From Pseudomonas sp. UFMG81 (lineage in GTDB: Bacteria > Pseudomonadota > Gammaproteobacteria > Pseudomonadales > Pseudomonadaceae), in NCBI RefSeq assembly GCF_015354575.1, contig NZ_JACAFQ010000040.1:1-46724 (forward strand): a DNA stretch of 46,724 bases, given 5' to 3'. The notes under the pieces were generated by a model. The model worked only from the letters and a program-made list of their open reading frames with translations. It was not told the origin of the DNA and did not search any database. The translations under genes and the position numbers were made by a program. This document shows, in pieces, positions 18,530-29,839 of this stretch; positions within the stretch are counted from its first letter, which is position 1; every line of letters begins with the position of its first letter.

Positions 18530-19870
18530 TCAGGCACAAACTTCAGCAACCAGCTTGGCCAGGGCTTCGGCATGGCCGCGCACCTGGCTTTCGTCGTCAC
18601 CTTCGACCATTACCCGCACCAGTGGCTCGGTGCCGGACTTGCGCAGCAGCACGCGCCCACGGCCAGCCATGGCCTCGGTGGCCTTGTCGCTGGCCTCTTT
18701 CACCAGCGGGTTTTCCAGTGGGTCACTCTTGCCTGCCTCGAAGCGCACATTGATCAACACTTGAGGGCATTTGCGCACGCCTTGGCGCGCCTGCGCGAGG
18801 GTCTCGCCGCGACGCTTGAGGGCCATCAGCACCTGCAACGCCGCGATGATCGCGTCACCGGTGGTGGTGTGGTTGCAGCACACAACGTGCCCGGAGTTCT
18901 CGCCACCGAGCAACCAGTCACGCTCGAGCAGCTCGGCCATGACGTAGCGGTCGCCGACCTTGGCGCGCACGAACGGGATGCCCAGCTCCTTGAACGCAAG
19001 CTCGAGCCCGAGGTTGCTCATCAGGGTGCCGACCACCCCACCCTGCAGCTTGTCGCGCTCGTGCAGGTCGCGGCCGATGATGTAAAGCAGCTCGTCACCG
19101 TCGATGATGGCGCCAGTGTGGTCAACCATCAGCACTCGGTCACCGTCGCCGTCGAAGGCGATACCGAGGTCAGCGTGCCCGACCAGCACGGCGGCCTGCA
19201 GCGACTCGATGTGGGTCGAGCCACAATTTTCGTTGATGTTCAGGCCGTCCGGCGCAGCATGCAGCACCGTCACTTCGGCGCCCAGCTCGCGGAAGACGCT
19301 CGGCGCGACCTTGTAGGTGGCCCCATGGGCGCAATCGACGACGATCTTCAGCCCTTCGAAGCTGGTGCTGGTCGGCACGCTGCTCTTGCAGAACTCGATG
19401 TAGCGGCCGGCAGCGTCATTGATGCGCGACACTTTACCCAGCTTGCTCGAGTCGACCACGGTCATGGGCTGGTCGAGCAGTTCCTCGATCATGAGCTCGA
19501 CTTCGTCCGGCAGCTTGGTGCCGTTACCGGAGAAGAACTTGATGCCGTTGTCGTCATGCGGGTTGTGCGAAGCACTGATGACGATGCCGGCTTCGGCGTG
19601 GAAGGTGCGTGTCAGGTAGGCGATCGCCGGGGTCGGCATCGGGCCGAGCAGCATCACATCGGCACCGGCGGCGGAAAGCCCGGCTTCCAGCGCGGATTCG
19701 AACATGTACCCGGAGATCCGCGTATCCTTGCCGACCAGCACCCGGCAATGCCCCTGCTTGCGGAAGGCCATACCCGCGGCCCAGCCGAGTTTCAGCATGA
19801 AGTCTGGGGTGATGGGGAATTGGCCAACGCGGCCACGGATACCATCGGTACCAAAGTATTTTCTGCTCAT
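18530..19870 (-). CDS. glmM: Phosphoglucosamine mutase
   Basis: A 446-residue alpha-phosphohexomutase converting glucosamine-6-phosphate to glucosamine-1-phosphate for UDP-GlcNAc, peptidoglycan and LPS. The N terminus MSRKYFGTDGIRG, the phosphoserine loop ISASHNPHDDNG with Ser101, the metal loop DGDGDR, the sugar loop GGENSGH and the phosphate loop RKSGTEPLVRVM are all present. It lies 16 nt behind folP, the usual folP-glmM pairing. Confidence 0.97.
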   Translation of the reverse strand: MSRKYFGTDGIRGRVGQFPITPDFMLKLGWAAGMAFRKQGHCRVLVGKDTRISGYMFESALEAGLSAAGADVMLLGPMPTPAIAYLTRTFHAEAGIVISASHNPHDDNGIKFFSGNGTKLPDEVELMIEELLDQPMTVVDSSKLGKVSRINDAAGRYIEFCKSSVPTSTSFEGLKIVVDCAHGATYKVAPSVFRELGAEVTVLHAAPDGLNINENCGSTHIESLQAAVLVGHADLGIAFDGDGDRVLMVDHTGAIIDGDELLYIIGRDLHERDKLQGGVVGTLMSNLGLELAFKELGIPFVRAKVGDRYVMAELLERDWLLGGENSGHVVCCNHTTTGDAIIAALQVLMALKRRGETLAQARQGVRKCPQVLINVRFEAGKSDPLENPLVKEASDKATEAMAGRGRVLLRKSGTEPLVRVMVEGDDESQVRGHAEALAKLVAEVCA

Positions 19871-19886
19871 AGAAACTCCAGAATTC

Positions 19887-20738
19887 TTATTCGGCGCCCT
19901 GCACGGCGGCGATCATGCGCACTACATCGACCGTTTCGGCGACATCATGAACGCGCAGGATGCTCGCACCCTTGGTCATGGCCAGTGCCGCCAACGCCAG
20001 GCTGCCGTACAACCGCTCACTGACCGGGCGATCCAGGGTGAGGCCGATCATGCTCTTGCGCGAAACGCCGACCAGCAGTGGCCGGCCGAGGCGGTAGAGC
20101 GCTTCCATGTGTTTGAACAGGCTCAGGTTGTGCTCAAGGGTCTTGGCAAACCCGAATCCGGGGTCGAGGACGATACGCTCGGCAGCGATACCCACTGCCG
20201 CGCAGGCCGCCATGCGCTGTTCAAGATAGCGCGCGACATCGGCGGTCACATCGTCGTAATGCGGATCGTCCTGCATGTTGCCCGGCTCGCCACGCATGTG
20301 CATCAGGCACACCGGTAACCCGGTATCGGCTGCGGCATCGAGCGCACCGTCGCGCTCCAGGGCGCGCACATCGTTGATCAAGCCTGCACCCAGGCGGGCT
20401 GACTCGCGCATCACCGCAGGCGTCGAGGTATCGACGGAAATGACCACGTCGAGCCGGCTGCTGATCGCTTCGACGATCGGCGCCACACGCTCCAGTTCCT
20501 CGGTGGGCGATACCGCCCGAGCCCCGGGGCGGGTCGACTCGCCGCCGACATCGACCAGGGTCGCACCGGCAACCACCATTGCCTCGGCATGGCGCAGGGC
20601 TGCGTCACGCTGGCTGAAGCGACCGCCATCGGAGAATGAGTCGGGGGTGATATTGAGGATACCCATGACATGGGTACGGGACAAATCAAGAACCCGGTTG
20701 CCGCAAGGCAACCGGGTCGGGTAATGCTGCGAGGTCAT
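19887..20738 (-). CDS. folP: Dihydropteroate synthase
   Basis: A 283-residue TIM-barrel enzyme of folate synthesis, the sulfonamide target, joining pterin pyrophosphate and p-aminobenzoate. Visible: GILNITPDSFSDGG, VDVGGESTRPGA, and later LDPGFGFAKTLEHN and GVSRKSMIG. ATG 20738 is chosen because AAGGGC lies six bases upstream; the open frame continues into a palindromic repeat that would encode MRARFQRSMVAAQALFVQS, a common misannotation. A 152-nt gap separates it from ftsH. Confidence 0.96.
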   Translation of the reverse strand: MTSQHYPTRLPCGNRVLDLSRTHVMGILNITPDSFSDGGRFSQRDAALRHAEAMVVAGATLVDVGGESTRPGARAVSPTEELERVAPIVEAISSRLDVVISVDTSTPAVMRESARLGAGLINDVRALERDGALDAAADTGLPVCLMHMRGEPGNMQDDPHYDDVTADVARYLEQRMAACAAVGIAAERIVLDPGFGFAKTLEHNLSLFKHMEALYRLGRPLLVGVSRKSMIGLTLDRPVSERLYGSLALAALAMTKGASILRVHDVAETVDVVRMIAAVQGAE

Positions 20739-20752
20739 AGATGCCCTTATGC

Positions 20753-20888
20753 TTTGCACGAAAAGTGCCTGCGCGGCGACCATGCTGCGTTGAAAACGGG
20801 CTCGCAATGCTCATTGGCTACAGCCAATTCCGCTTACTCGCCCGTTTTCGCCTTGCCTGATCGCCGCTCGGCGACTTTTTCGCACAAA
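20753..20888. repeat. 136-bp multi-armed palindrome between ftsH and folP
   Basis: Nested complementary arms almost fill the ftsH-folP gap: TTTG/CAAA at the ends, CGAAAAGT (20759-20766) with ACTTTTTCG (20874-20882), GCGGCGA (20773-20779) with TCGCCGC (20861-20867), GAAAACGGGC (20792-20801) with GCCCGTTTTC (20840-20849), and ATTGGCT-ACA-GCCAAT (20813-20828) at the tip. It begins two bases after the ftsH stop. It encodes no protein and its strand symmetry suggests a structured RNA or cruciform, or an old REP-like insertion. Confidence 0.75.
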
Positions 20889-20890
20889 CC

Positions 20891-22807
20891 CTAGTGTTGA
20901 GCCGCTGGGCCGCCGATCGGCGACTCCGGACGATCACCCTGGGAAGCCTGGTTGCCGGAGGTGCCGGCATCGTTGTCCCAGTCACGCGGTTCGCGTGGTG
21001 TACGGCCCGCCATGATGTCGTCGATCTGGTCGGCATCGATGGTTTCGTACTTCATCAGCGCCTCGGCCATGGCGTCGAGCTTGTCACGGTTGTCGGTGAG
21101 GATCTGCTTGGCCGTGGCATAGCACTGGTCGATGATGCTGCGCACCTCGGAGTCGATCAGCTTGGCGGTTTCGCCCGACACGCTGGCGTGCTGGCTGCCG
21201 GCGCTGCGGCCAAGGAACACCTCGCCCTCCTCTTCCGCGTACATCAGTGGGCCGAGCTTCTCGGACAGGCCCCACTTGGTGACCATGTTCCGGGCAATCT
21301 GGCTGGCACGCATGATGTCGTTGGACGCACCAGTGGTGACACCGTCGAAGCCCAAGGTCATTTCCTCGGCGATACGGCCGCCGTACAGCGAGCAGATCTG
21401 GCTGATCAGGGCACGCTTGGACAGGCTGTAGCGGTCTTCTTCCGGCAGGAACATGGTCACGCCCAGGGCACGGCCACGCGGAATGATCGAAACCTTGTAG
21501 ACCGGGTCGTGCTCGGGCACCACGCGACCGACAATGGCGTGACCGGCTTCGTGATAAGCGGTGTTCTGCTTCTCTTTCTCGGACATGACCATGGTCTTGC
21601 GCTCGGCGCCCATCATGATCTTGTCTTTGGCCAGTTCGAACTCTTTCATCTCGACCACGCGCTTGCTGGAGCGGGCGGCGAACAGCGACGCCTCGTTGAC
21701 CAGGTTGGCCAGGTCGGCACCGGAGAAGCCTGGAGTACCGCGGGCGATGACCGCCGGATTGACGTTCTCGCCAATAGGGACCTTGCGCATGTGGACTTTG
21801 AGGATCTGTTCGCGACCGCGAATGTCCGGCAGGCCAACCACCACCTGGCGGTCGAAGCGACCAGGGCGCAGCAGCGCCGGGTCGAGTACATCCGGACGGT
21901 TGGTGGCGGCGATGACGATGATGCCATCGTTCATCTCGAAGCCATCCATCTCCACCAGCAACTGGTTGAGGGTCTGCTCACGCTCGTCGTGACCGCCACC
22001 CATGCCGGCGCCACGGTGGCGACCGACGGCGTCGATTTCGTCGATGAAGATGATGCACGGGGCGTGCTTCTTCGCCTGCTCGAACATGTCGCGCACGCGG
22101 CTGGCACCAACACCGACGAACATTTCGACGAAGTCGGAACCGGAAATGGTGAAGAACGGCACCTTGGCTTCGCCCGCGATAGCCTTGGCCAGCAGGGTCT
22201 TACCGGTACCCGGCGGGCCGACCATCAGTACGCCGCGCGGGATGCGGCCACCCAGGCGCTGGAACTTGCCCGGGTCGCGCAGGAACTCGACCAGCTCGCC
22301 CACTTCTTCCTTGGCTTCGTCGCACCCGGCAACGTCGGCCAGCGTGGTCTTGACCTGGTCTTCGGAGAGCAGGCGCGCCTTGCTCTTGCCGAAGCTCATC
22401 GGGCCACCCTTGCCGCCGGCACCGCCCTGCATCTGGCGCATGAAGAACATGAACACGGCGATGATCACCAGGATCGGGAAGCTGGCCACCAGCAGCTGAG
22501 TCCAGATGCTCTGCTGTTCAGGCTGCTTGCCTTCGACGGTGACGTGGTTGTCGACCAGGTCGCCGATCAGGCCGTTGTCGGTGATGGCCGGACGGACGGT
22601 CTTGAAGTTGTCGCCGTCGGTGCGCTTGCCGGTAATGATGTAGCCGTCGACGGTCACACGCTCGACCTTGCCATCCTTGACCTGCTGGATGAAGTCGGAA
22701 TAGTTGAGGGTCTGCGGCTCGTTAGGGCTGGAGAAGTTGTTCATCACCGTCACCAGGACGGCGGCGATGATCAACCACAGGATCAGATTCTTTGCCATGT
22801 CGTTCAA
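20891..22807 (-). CDS. ftsH: ATP-dependent zinc metalloprotease FtsH
   Basis: A 638-residue inner-membrane AAA+ protease. There are two membrane helices (about 5-25 and 105-125) flanking a periplasmic domain, then Walker A GPPGTGKT (197-204), Walker B IIFIDEIDAVG, SRH RPGRFDR and the zinc site HEAGH (419-423). It degrades LpxC, sigma-32 and unassembled membrane proteins. TTG 22807 is taken as start because GAGGG is seven bases upstream; ATG 22798 (MAKNLILWL) is the E. coli-equivalent alternative but would be 16 bases from it. It follows rlmE as in E. coli. Confidence 0.96.
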   Translation of the reverse strand: MNDMAKNLILWLIIAAVLVTVMNNFSSPNEPQTLNYSDFIQQVKDGKVERVTVDGYIITGKRTDGDNFKTVRPAITDNGLIGDLVDNHVTVEGKQPEQQSIWTQLLVASFPILVIIAVFMFFMRQMQGGAGGKGGPMSFGKSKARLLSEDQVKTTLADVAGCDEAKEEVGELVEFLRDPGKFQRLGGRIPRGVLMVGPPGTGKTLLAKAIAGEAKVPFFTISGSDFVEMFVGVGASRVRDMFEQAKKHAPCIIFIDEIDAVGRHRGAGMGGGHDEREQTLNQLLVEMDGFEMNDGIIVIAATNRPDVLDPALLRPGRFDRQVVVGLPDIRGREQILKVHMRKVPIGENVNPAVIARGTPGFSGADLANLVNEASLFAARSSKRVVEMKEFELAKDKIMMGAERKTMVMSEKEKQNTAYHEAGHAIVGRVVPEHDPVYKVSIIPRGRALGVTMFLPEEDRYSLSKRALISQICSLYGGRIAEEMTLGFDGVTTGASNDIMRASQIARNMVTKWGLSEKLGPLMYAEEEGEVFLGRSAGSQHASVSGETAKLIDSEVRSIIDQCYATAKQILTDNRDKLDAMAEALMKYETIDADQIDDIMAGRTPREPRDWDNDAGTSGNQASQGDRPESPIGGPAAQH

Positions 22808-23001
22808 TTCGCTACCCTCTGAGGCCGGCGCACGACGCAGCCGTGCCTCGCATGATATTCATCGCCCTAACTTACTACATTACCTACGCAACCGCAGGCA
22901 CCGTCTGTAACCCTTTGTGAAAGCTAGACTACACGAAGTTCGGACGATCCAGACGGAGCCGCCGATTGGAATTAACTATCGGCTACCCCGCAGCACGCCT
23001 G

Positions 23002-23628
23002 TCACGCTCCCTTGAAACCCTTGCCCAACAGGTACTGCTCGCGAGAGCGATCCCGCGAGGACGACGGTTTGCGCATCTGCACCTTGTCGAACTTGCTGCG
23101 CACGTCCTTCAGGTACATGTCGAAACCTTCGCCCTGGAAAATCTTGATCAGGAAGTCCCCACCGGGCTTGAGCACGCGGGTCGCCAGATCCAGGGCCAGT
23201 TCGCAGAGGAACATGGCACGCGGCATGTCCACCGCGGGCGTACCACTCATATTGGGGGCCATGTCGGAAATCACAAGGTCTACGTGCGAATCGCCGACCG
23301 CCTGCAGGATCTGCTGCAGCACTTCGTCCTGGGTGAAGTCGCCCTGGATAAAGGTAACGTCCGGGATCGAGTCCATTTCCAGGATGTCCGAGGCGATCAG
23401 CCGCCCTTGGCCGCCAATCAGACGACTGGTCACCTGCGACCAGCCACCGGGGGCCGCGCCGAGGTCGATTACACTCATGCCAGGGCGGATCAGGCGGTCC
23501 TTCTCCTGGATCTCCAGCAGTTTATAGCTGGCGCGCGAACGGTAGCCGTCCTTCTGCGCCTGCTTTACGAAGGGGTCGTTGAAATGCTCTCGCAGCCAGT
23601 TTGCGCTGCTTTTGGAACGTTGTACCAC
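23002..23628 (-). CDS. rlmE: 23S rRNA 2'-O-methyltransferase E
   Basis: A 208-residue SAM-dependent enzyme (RrmJ/FtsJ) methylating U2552 of 23S rRNA in the 50S A loop. SAM site VIDLGAAPGGWSQV (about 55-68), DMAPNMSG and LKPGGDFLIKIFQG carry the family K-D-K-E arrangement. GTG 23628 giving MVQRSKSSANWL matches the conserved start, with GAGGTG upstream; the frame runs on to 23673 without support. A 194-nt gap to ftsH has a small GCCGAT/ATCGGC stem (22961-22983). It is divergent from yhbY, again as in E. coli. Confidence 0.96.
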   Translation of the reverse strand: MVQRSKSSANWLREHFNDPFVKQAQKDGYRSRASYKLLEIQEKDRLIRPGMSVIDLGAAPGGWSQVTSRLIGGQGRLIASDILEMDSIPDVTFIQGDFTQDEVLQQILQAVGDSHVDLVISDMAPNMSGTPAVDMPRAMFLCELALDLATRVLKPGGDFLIKIFQGEGFDMYLKDVRSKFDKVQMRKPSSSRDRSREQYLLGKGFKGA

Positions 23629-23730
23629 GGGGCACCTCGATGATTTGCGTCGTGTTTGACTGGGCGGAGCCACAGGCCCTCGGGTAAAATGCCCGTCAAT
23701 TTTACAGAATCAGACGAAAAGGGTCAGATT

Positions 23731-24039
23731 ATGCCGCTCAATAACGAGCAGAAGAAGCAGTACAAGTCTATTGGTCATGACCTGAAGCCGGTCCTGATCG
23801 TTGCAGGCAACGGTTTGAATGAAGGCGTGATCGCCGAACTGGAACGCGCCCTGGTCGACCATGAGCTGATCAAGGTCGAGATTCGCTCGGAAGATCGCGA
23901 AGAACGCGCCGAGACCATCGCCGCGCTGTGCAAGGCCGGCCGCGCCGAACTGGTACAGACCATCGGCAAGAAAGCGCTGATCTACCGCAAGAACCCGCAG
24001 CCGAACAAGCAACTGTCCAACATCCACCGTTACAAGTAA
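23731..24039 (+). CDS. yhbY: CRM-domain RNA-binding protein YhbY
   Basis: A 102-residue single CRM (CRS1-YhbY) domain protein: MPLNNEQKKQYKSIGHDLKP, the conserved GNGLNEGVIAELERAL and a C-terminal VQTIGKKALIYR. It associates with pre-50S particles. ATG 23731 has AAGGG about nine bases upstream; the frame extends 25 codons further into the rlmE promoter area without a start signal. A TAAAAT box at 23685-23690 is a possible -10 element, although the TTGACT at 23656 is too far away to be its partner. Confidence 0.94.
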   Translation: MPLNNEQKKQYKSIGHDLKPVLIVAGNGLNEGVIAELERALVDHELIKVEIRSEDREERAETIAALCKAGRAELVQTIGKKALIYRKNPQPNKQLSNIHRYK

Positions 24040-24064
24040 CGGCAATCAAGCGGCTACGCGACCC

Positions 24065-24149
24065 TGTGGGAGCCGGCTTGCCGGCGATCACCGGCATTGC
24101 CGGTGCCAAGCACCCCGGTGCCTTCATCGCCGGCAAGCCGGCTCCCACA
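24065..24149. repeat. REPIN: inverted REP pair after yhbY
   Basis: The GTGGGAGCCGGCTTGCCGGC arm at 24065-24088 and its perfect reverse complement at 24126-24149, with a centre that is itself partly palindromic (CACCGG...CCGGTG). It lies between the convergent yhbY and DUF4149 genes and may serve as the transcription end for both, since no U-run terminator is seen there. Confidence 0.9.
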
Positions 24150-24169
24150 AGCAGTGCAATATCGCGTGA

Positions 24170-24619
24170 TCAGTGGCGCGCTTGGCGCGCCCTGACCGGC
24201 ACCGGCTGGGCCACCAGCACGATGCCGGAAAAGCCCAGCACCAAAAAGCAGAACATCTGCCAGCGCTCGCCCACGGAAATGCCGTAGCGCAGCGTGTAAT
24301 AGCTGACACAGGCACCGAAGCCAAGCAACAGCATCTGGCCACGGAACTGCCGCCACCACGCCGCCAGGCCATCCACCCTCGCCAATACCGCCAGCTGGGT
24401 CAACAGCCCGAGCATCGCCACGCCGATCAACCAGCGGTCGATCTGCGCGGCCACATCATGCACCAGCAAGGGCGCAAGGCCACTCACTTTCAACGCCGGC
24501 ACCAGCCCCACATGGAACACCCACAGGCCGCCAACCCAGAACACCTGGGCCAGCTGCCAGAGGATCCCCTCAAGGGACGGCGCCCGCAGGCGCCGGTCAG
24601 ATGTGTTTGACTTCGACAA
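24170..24619 (-). CDS. DUF4149-like small membrane protein
   Basis: A hydrophobic protein with four predicted helices: ILWQLAQVFWVGGLWVFHVG, IDRWLIGVAMLGLLTQLAVL, GQMLLLGFGACVSYYTLRYG and WQMFCFLVLGFSGIVLVAQP. It resembles DUF4149-type proteins that follow greA in pseudomonads; the function is unknown. The start is uncertain: no ATG fits. TTG 24619 (overlapping greA by 23 nt, used here) and GTG 24544 (which would cut into the first helix) are the canonical choices; CTG 24589 is a third. Translation is probably coupled to greA. Confidence 0.6.
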   Translation of the reverse strand: MSKSNTSDRRLRAPSLEGILWQLAQVFWVGGLWVFHVGLVPALKVSGLAPLLVHDVAAQIDRWLIGVAMLGLLTQLAVLARVDGLAAWWRQFRGQMLLLGFGACVSYYTLRYGISVGERWQMFCFLVLGFSGIVLVAQPVPVRARQARH

Positions 24620-25075
24620 TCTCGTACTCGACCGTGCCACTTGGCGTCTTGACCACGACGATATCACCTTCTTCCTTGCCGATGATGGCACGGGCAATCG
24701 GCGCGCCCGCCGAGAGCTTGCCCTTCTTGATGTCGGCCTCGTCCTCGCCAACGATCTGGTAGCTCACCTGATCGCCCGTCTCGGTGTTTTCCAGGTCCAC
24801 GGTGGTCCCGAAGATCACCTTGCCGGTGTGGGCGATGGTGGTGACGTCGATCACCACCGAGTTCTGCAGACGGCCTTCGATATCGCGGATACGCGCCTCG
24901 ACCATGCCCTGCTCCTCACGGGCGGCGTGGTATTCGGCGTTTTCCTTCAGGTCGCCCAGCTCACGGGCTTCACCGATCGCCTGGCTCAGGCGCGGGCGCT
25001 CGGTCTTGCTCAGGAACAGATGCTCTTCTTCCAGGGCGCGAGCGCCCTGGACGGTCATCGGGTACTTGGTAATGC

Positions 25076-25079
<4 letters not shown>
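24597..25079 (-). CDS. greA: Transcription elongation factor GreA
   Basis: A 160-residue factor that rescues backtracked RNA polymerase by stimulating transcript cleavage. The coiled-coil N domain carries the acidic tip GDLKENAEYHAAREEQ; the C domain holds GEDEADIKKGKLS and GKEEGDIVVVKTPSG. Its ATG overlaps the carB TGA in a four-base ATGA junction and AGGA lies eight bases upstream inside carB, so expression is coupled to carbamoyl-phosphate synthesis genes, a known Pseudomonas arrangement. Confidence 0.97.
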
Positions 25080-28297
<3,218 letters not shown>

Positions 28298-28403
28298 TGT
28301 GGTCACTCAAATCCGCGGGTCAGTCGGCAAGCCGTCTTGAACAATCTGGGTCAGGCGCTTCCGGGCGCGGCGCAGGCCGGCCCGGGGCCTTGTTGCAGGA
28401 TGC

Positions 28404-29540
28404 TCAGCGGCGCTTGGCCATGGCATCGATGAAACGATCGAACAGTGGCGCGACGTCGGTCGGGCCTGGGCTCGCTTCAGGGTGGCCCTGGAAGCTGAAC
28501 GCGCTCTTGTCGGTGCGCTCGATACCCTGCAGGGTGCCGTCGAACAGCGACTTGTGGATGGCGCGCACGTTAGCCGGCAGGGTGGCTTCGTCTACGGCGA
28601 AACCGTGGTTCTGGCTGGTGATCATGACCACACCGGTGTCCAGGTCCTGGACCGGGTGGTTGGCACCGTGGTGGCCGTGGCCCATCTTCACGGTCTTGGC
28701 GCCGGAGGCCAGGGCCAGCAGCTGGTGGCCGAGGCAGATGCCGAACACCGGGATTTCGGTCTCGAGCACGTCCTTGATCGCCTGGATGGCGTAGTCGCAT
28801 GGCTCGGGGTCGCCAGGGCCGTTGGACAGGAACACGCCGTCCGGGTTGAGCGCGAGCACTTCGCTGGCTGGGGTCTGGGCCGGCACCACGGTCACGCGGC
28901 AGCCACGGGCGACCAGCATGCGCAGGATGTTCAGCTTGACGCCGTAGTCGTAGGCCACGACGTGGTACGGCAGGTCGGCAGCTTCGATGGTCGGGTGGCT
29001 GTCGGTCTTCAGTTCCCACACGCTGGAACGCCACTCGTAGCGCTCCTTGGTGGAAACCACCTTGGCCAGGTCCATGCCCTTGAGGCCCGGGAAGGCGCGG
29101 GCAGCGGCGATGGCCTGCTCGTCGGTGATGTTGTCACCGGCGAGGATGCAGCCATTCTGGGCGCCTTTTTCGCGCAGGATACGGGTCAGGCGGCGGGTGT
29201 CGATGCCAGCGATGGCGACGACGTTGTTGGCCTTGAGGTACTCAGGCAGCGACTGGGTGTTACGCCAGTTGCTGGCCAGCAGCGGCAGGTCGCGAATGAC
29301 CAGGCCGGCAGACCAGACGCGGTTCGACTCGGCGTCTTCCGGCGTGGTGCCGGTGTTGCCGATGTGCGGGTAGGTCAGGGTGACGATTTGCTGCGAGTAG
29401 GAAGGGTCTGTAAGGATTTCCTGGTAGCCGGTCATAGCAGTGTTGAACACCACCTCACCAACGGTCTGACCGTCGGCACCGATGGCTTCACCGCGAAAAA
29501 TACTGCCGTCGGCAAGGGCGAGTATGGCTGGCTTTGTCAA
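28404..29540 (-). CDS. carA: Carbamoyl-phosphate synthase small chain
   Basis: A 378-residue glutaminase subunit supplying ammonia to CarB. An N-terminal CarA domain (TKPAILALADGSIFRG) is followed by a class I glutamine amidotransferase domain with FGICLGHQ, nucleophile Cys269 exactly as numbered in E. coli, and the GHPEASPG His/Glu pair. The start is TTG 29540: GGGAGG lies six bases upstream and the encoded MTKPAILAL is the family start, while the longer frame has no ribosome-binding site. A terminator-like attenuator precedes it. Confidence 0.96.
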   Translation of the reverse strand: MTKPAILALADGSIFRGEAIGADGQTVGEVVFNTAMTGYQEILTDPSYSQQIVTLTYPHIGNTGTTPEDAESNRVWSAGLVIRDLPLLASNWRNTQSLPEYLKANNVVAIAGIDTRRLTRILREKGAQNGCILAGDNITDEQAIAAARAFPGLKGMDLAKVVSTKERYEWRSSVWELKTDSHPTIEAADLPYHVVAYDYGVKLNILRMLVARGCRVTVVPAQTPASEVLALNPDGVFLSNGPGDPEPCDYAIQAIKDVLETEIPVFGICLGHQLLALASGAKTVKMGHGHHGANHPVQDLDTGVVMITSQNHGFAVDEATLPANVRAIHKSLFDGTLQGIERTDKSAFSFQGHPEASPGPTDVAPLFDRFIDAMAKRR

Positions 29541-29584
29541 GAAGACCTCCCGTAAATCAAGCATGAAAGGGCGATCGCAGGTTG

Positions 29585-29627
29585 CAAAAAAGCGGAATGA
29601 CGTATGGACACGTCACCCCGCTTTCAT
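29585..29627 (-). promoter_or_regulatory. Attenuator (terminator hairpin) in the carA leader
   Basis: On the minus strand GAAAGCGGGGTGACGT pairs with ACGTCATTCCGCTTT (a two-base internal mismatch) and runs into TTTTTT, an intrinsic terminator ending about 45 nt before the carA start. It lies between genes of the same direction but belongs to carA, since dapB reads away from it. A mini-ORF MKAG (ATG 29627 to TGA 29613) overlaps its 5' arm. Pyrimidine-dependent attenuation of carAB is known in pseudomonads. Confidence 0.65.
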
Positions 29628-29740
29628 GTGCTGAATTCAATTCGCTGCGCGCTTTTAGTGGACACACTAAAGCTGTAGCTTACAGAAAAGTGCGTTTTGG
29701 GTCTACCGCAGATGTGCCTCTAAAACACATGGATGCGACA

Positions 29741-29761
29741 AGGGGGCTTTCTGCGCCCCCT
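29741..29761 (-). promoter_or_regulatory. Small stem-loop upstream of the carA leader
   Basis: AGGGGGC / GCCCCCT, 7 bp, loop of seven bases, abutting the REP pair. It lacks a U-run on either strand. It may mark the upstream limit of the carA regulatory region or assist in ending upstream transcription. Confidence 0.3.
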
Positions 29762-29827
29762 ATCGCCGGCAAGCCGGCTCCCACAGGGAAGCGCACAACC
29801 TTGTGGGAGCCGGCTTGCCGGCGATAG
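29760..29827. repeat. REPIN: inverted REP pair between dapB and carA
   Basis: CTATCGCCGGCAAGCCGGCT... (29760-29785) and its perfect reverse complement (29802-29827) with a 16-nt centre. Same family as the pair at 24065-24149. It lies immediately after the dapB stop and may act as its 3' end. The rest of the 300-nt dapB-carA gap holds only the carA leader and a 13-nt palindrome at 29673-29685. Confidence 0.9.
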
Positions 29828-29839
29828 GGCCAGCGATGC

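Noticed and set aside
20894..22822. 642-codon open frame antisense to ftsH
   Set aside because: Shadow of ftsH, with composition and lack of motifs as expected for antisense GC-rich frames.
23656..23690. TTGACT...TAAAAT as a standard promoter for yhbY
   Set aside because: The spacer is 23 nt, too long for sigma-70; the -10 may still be used with another -35.
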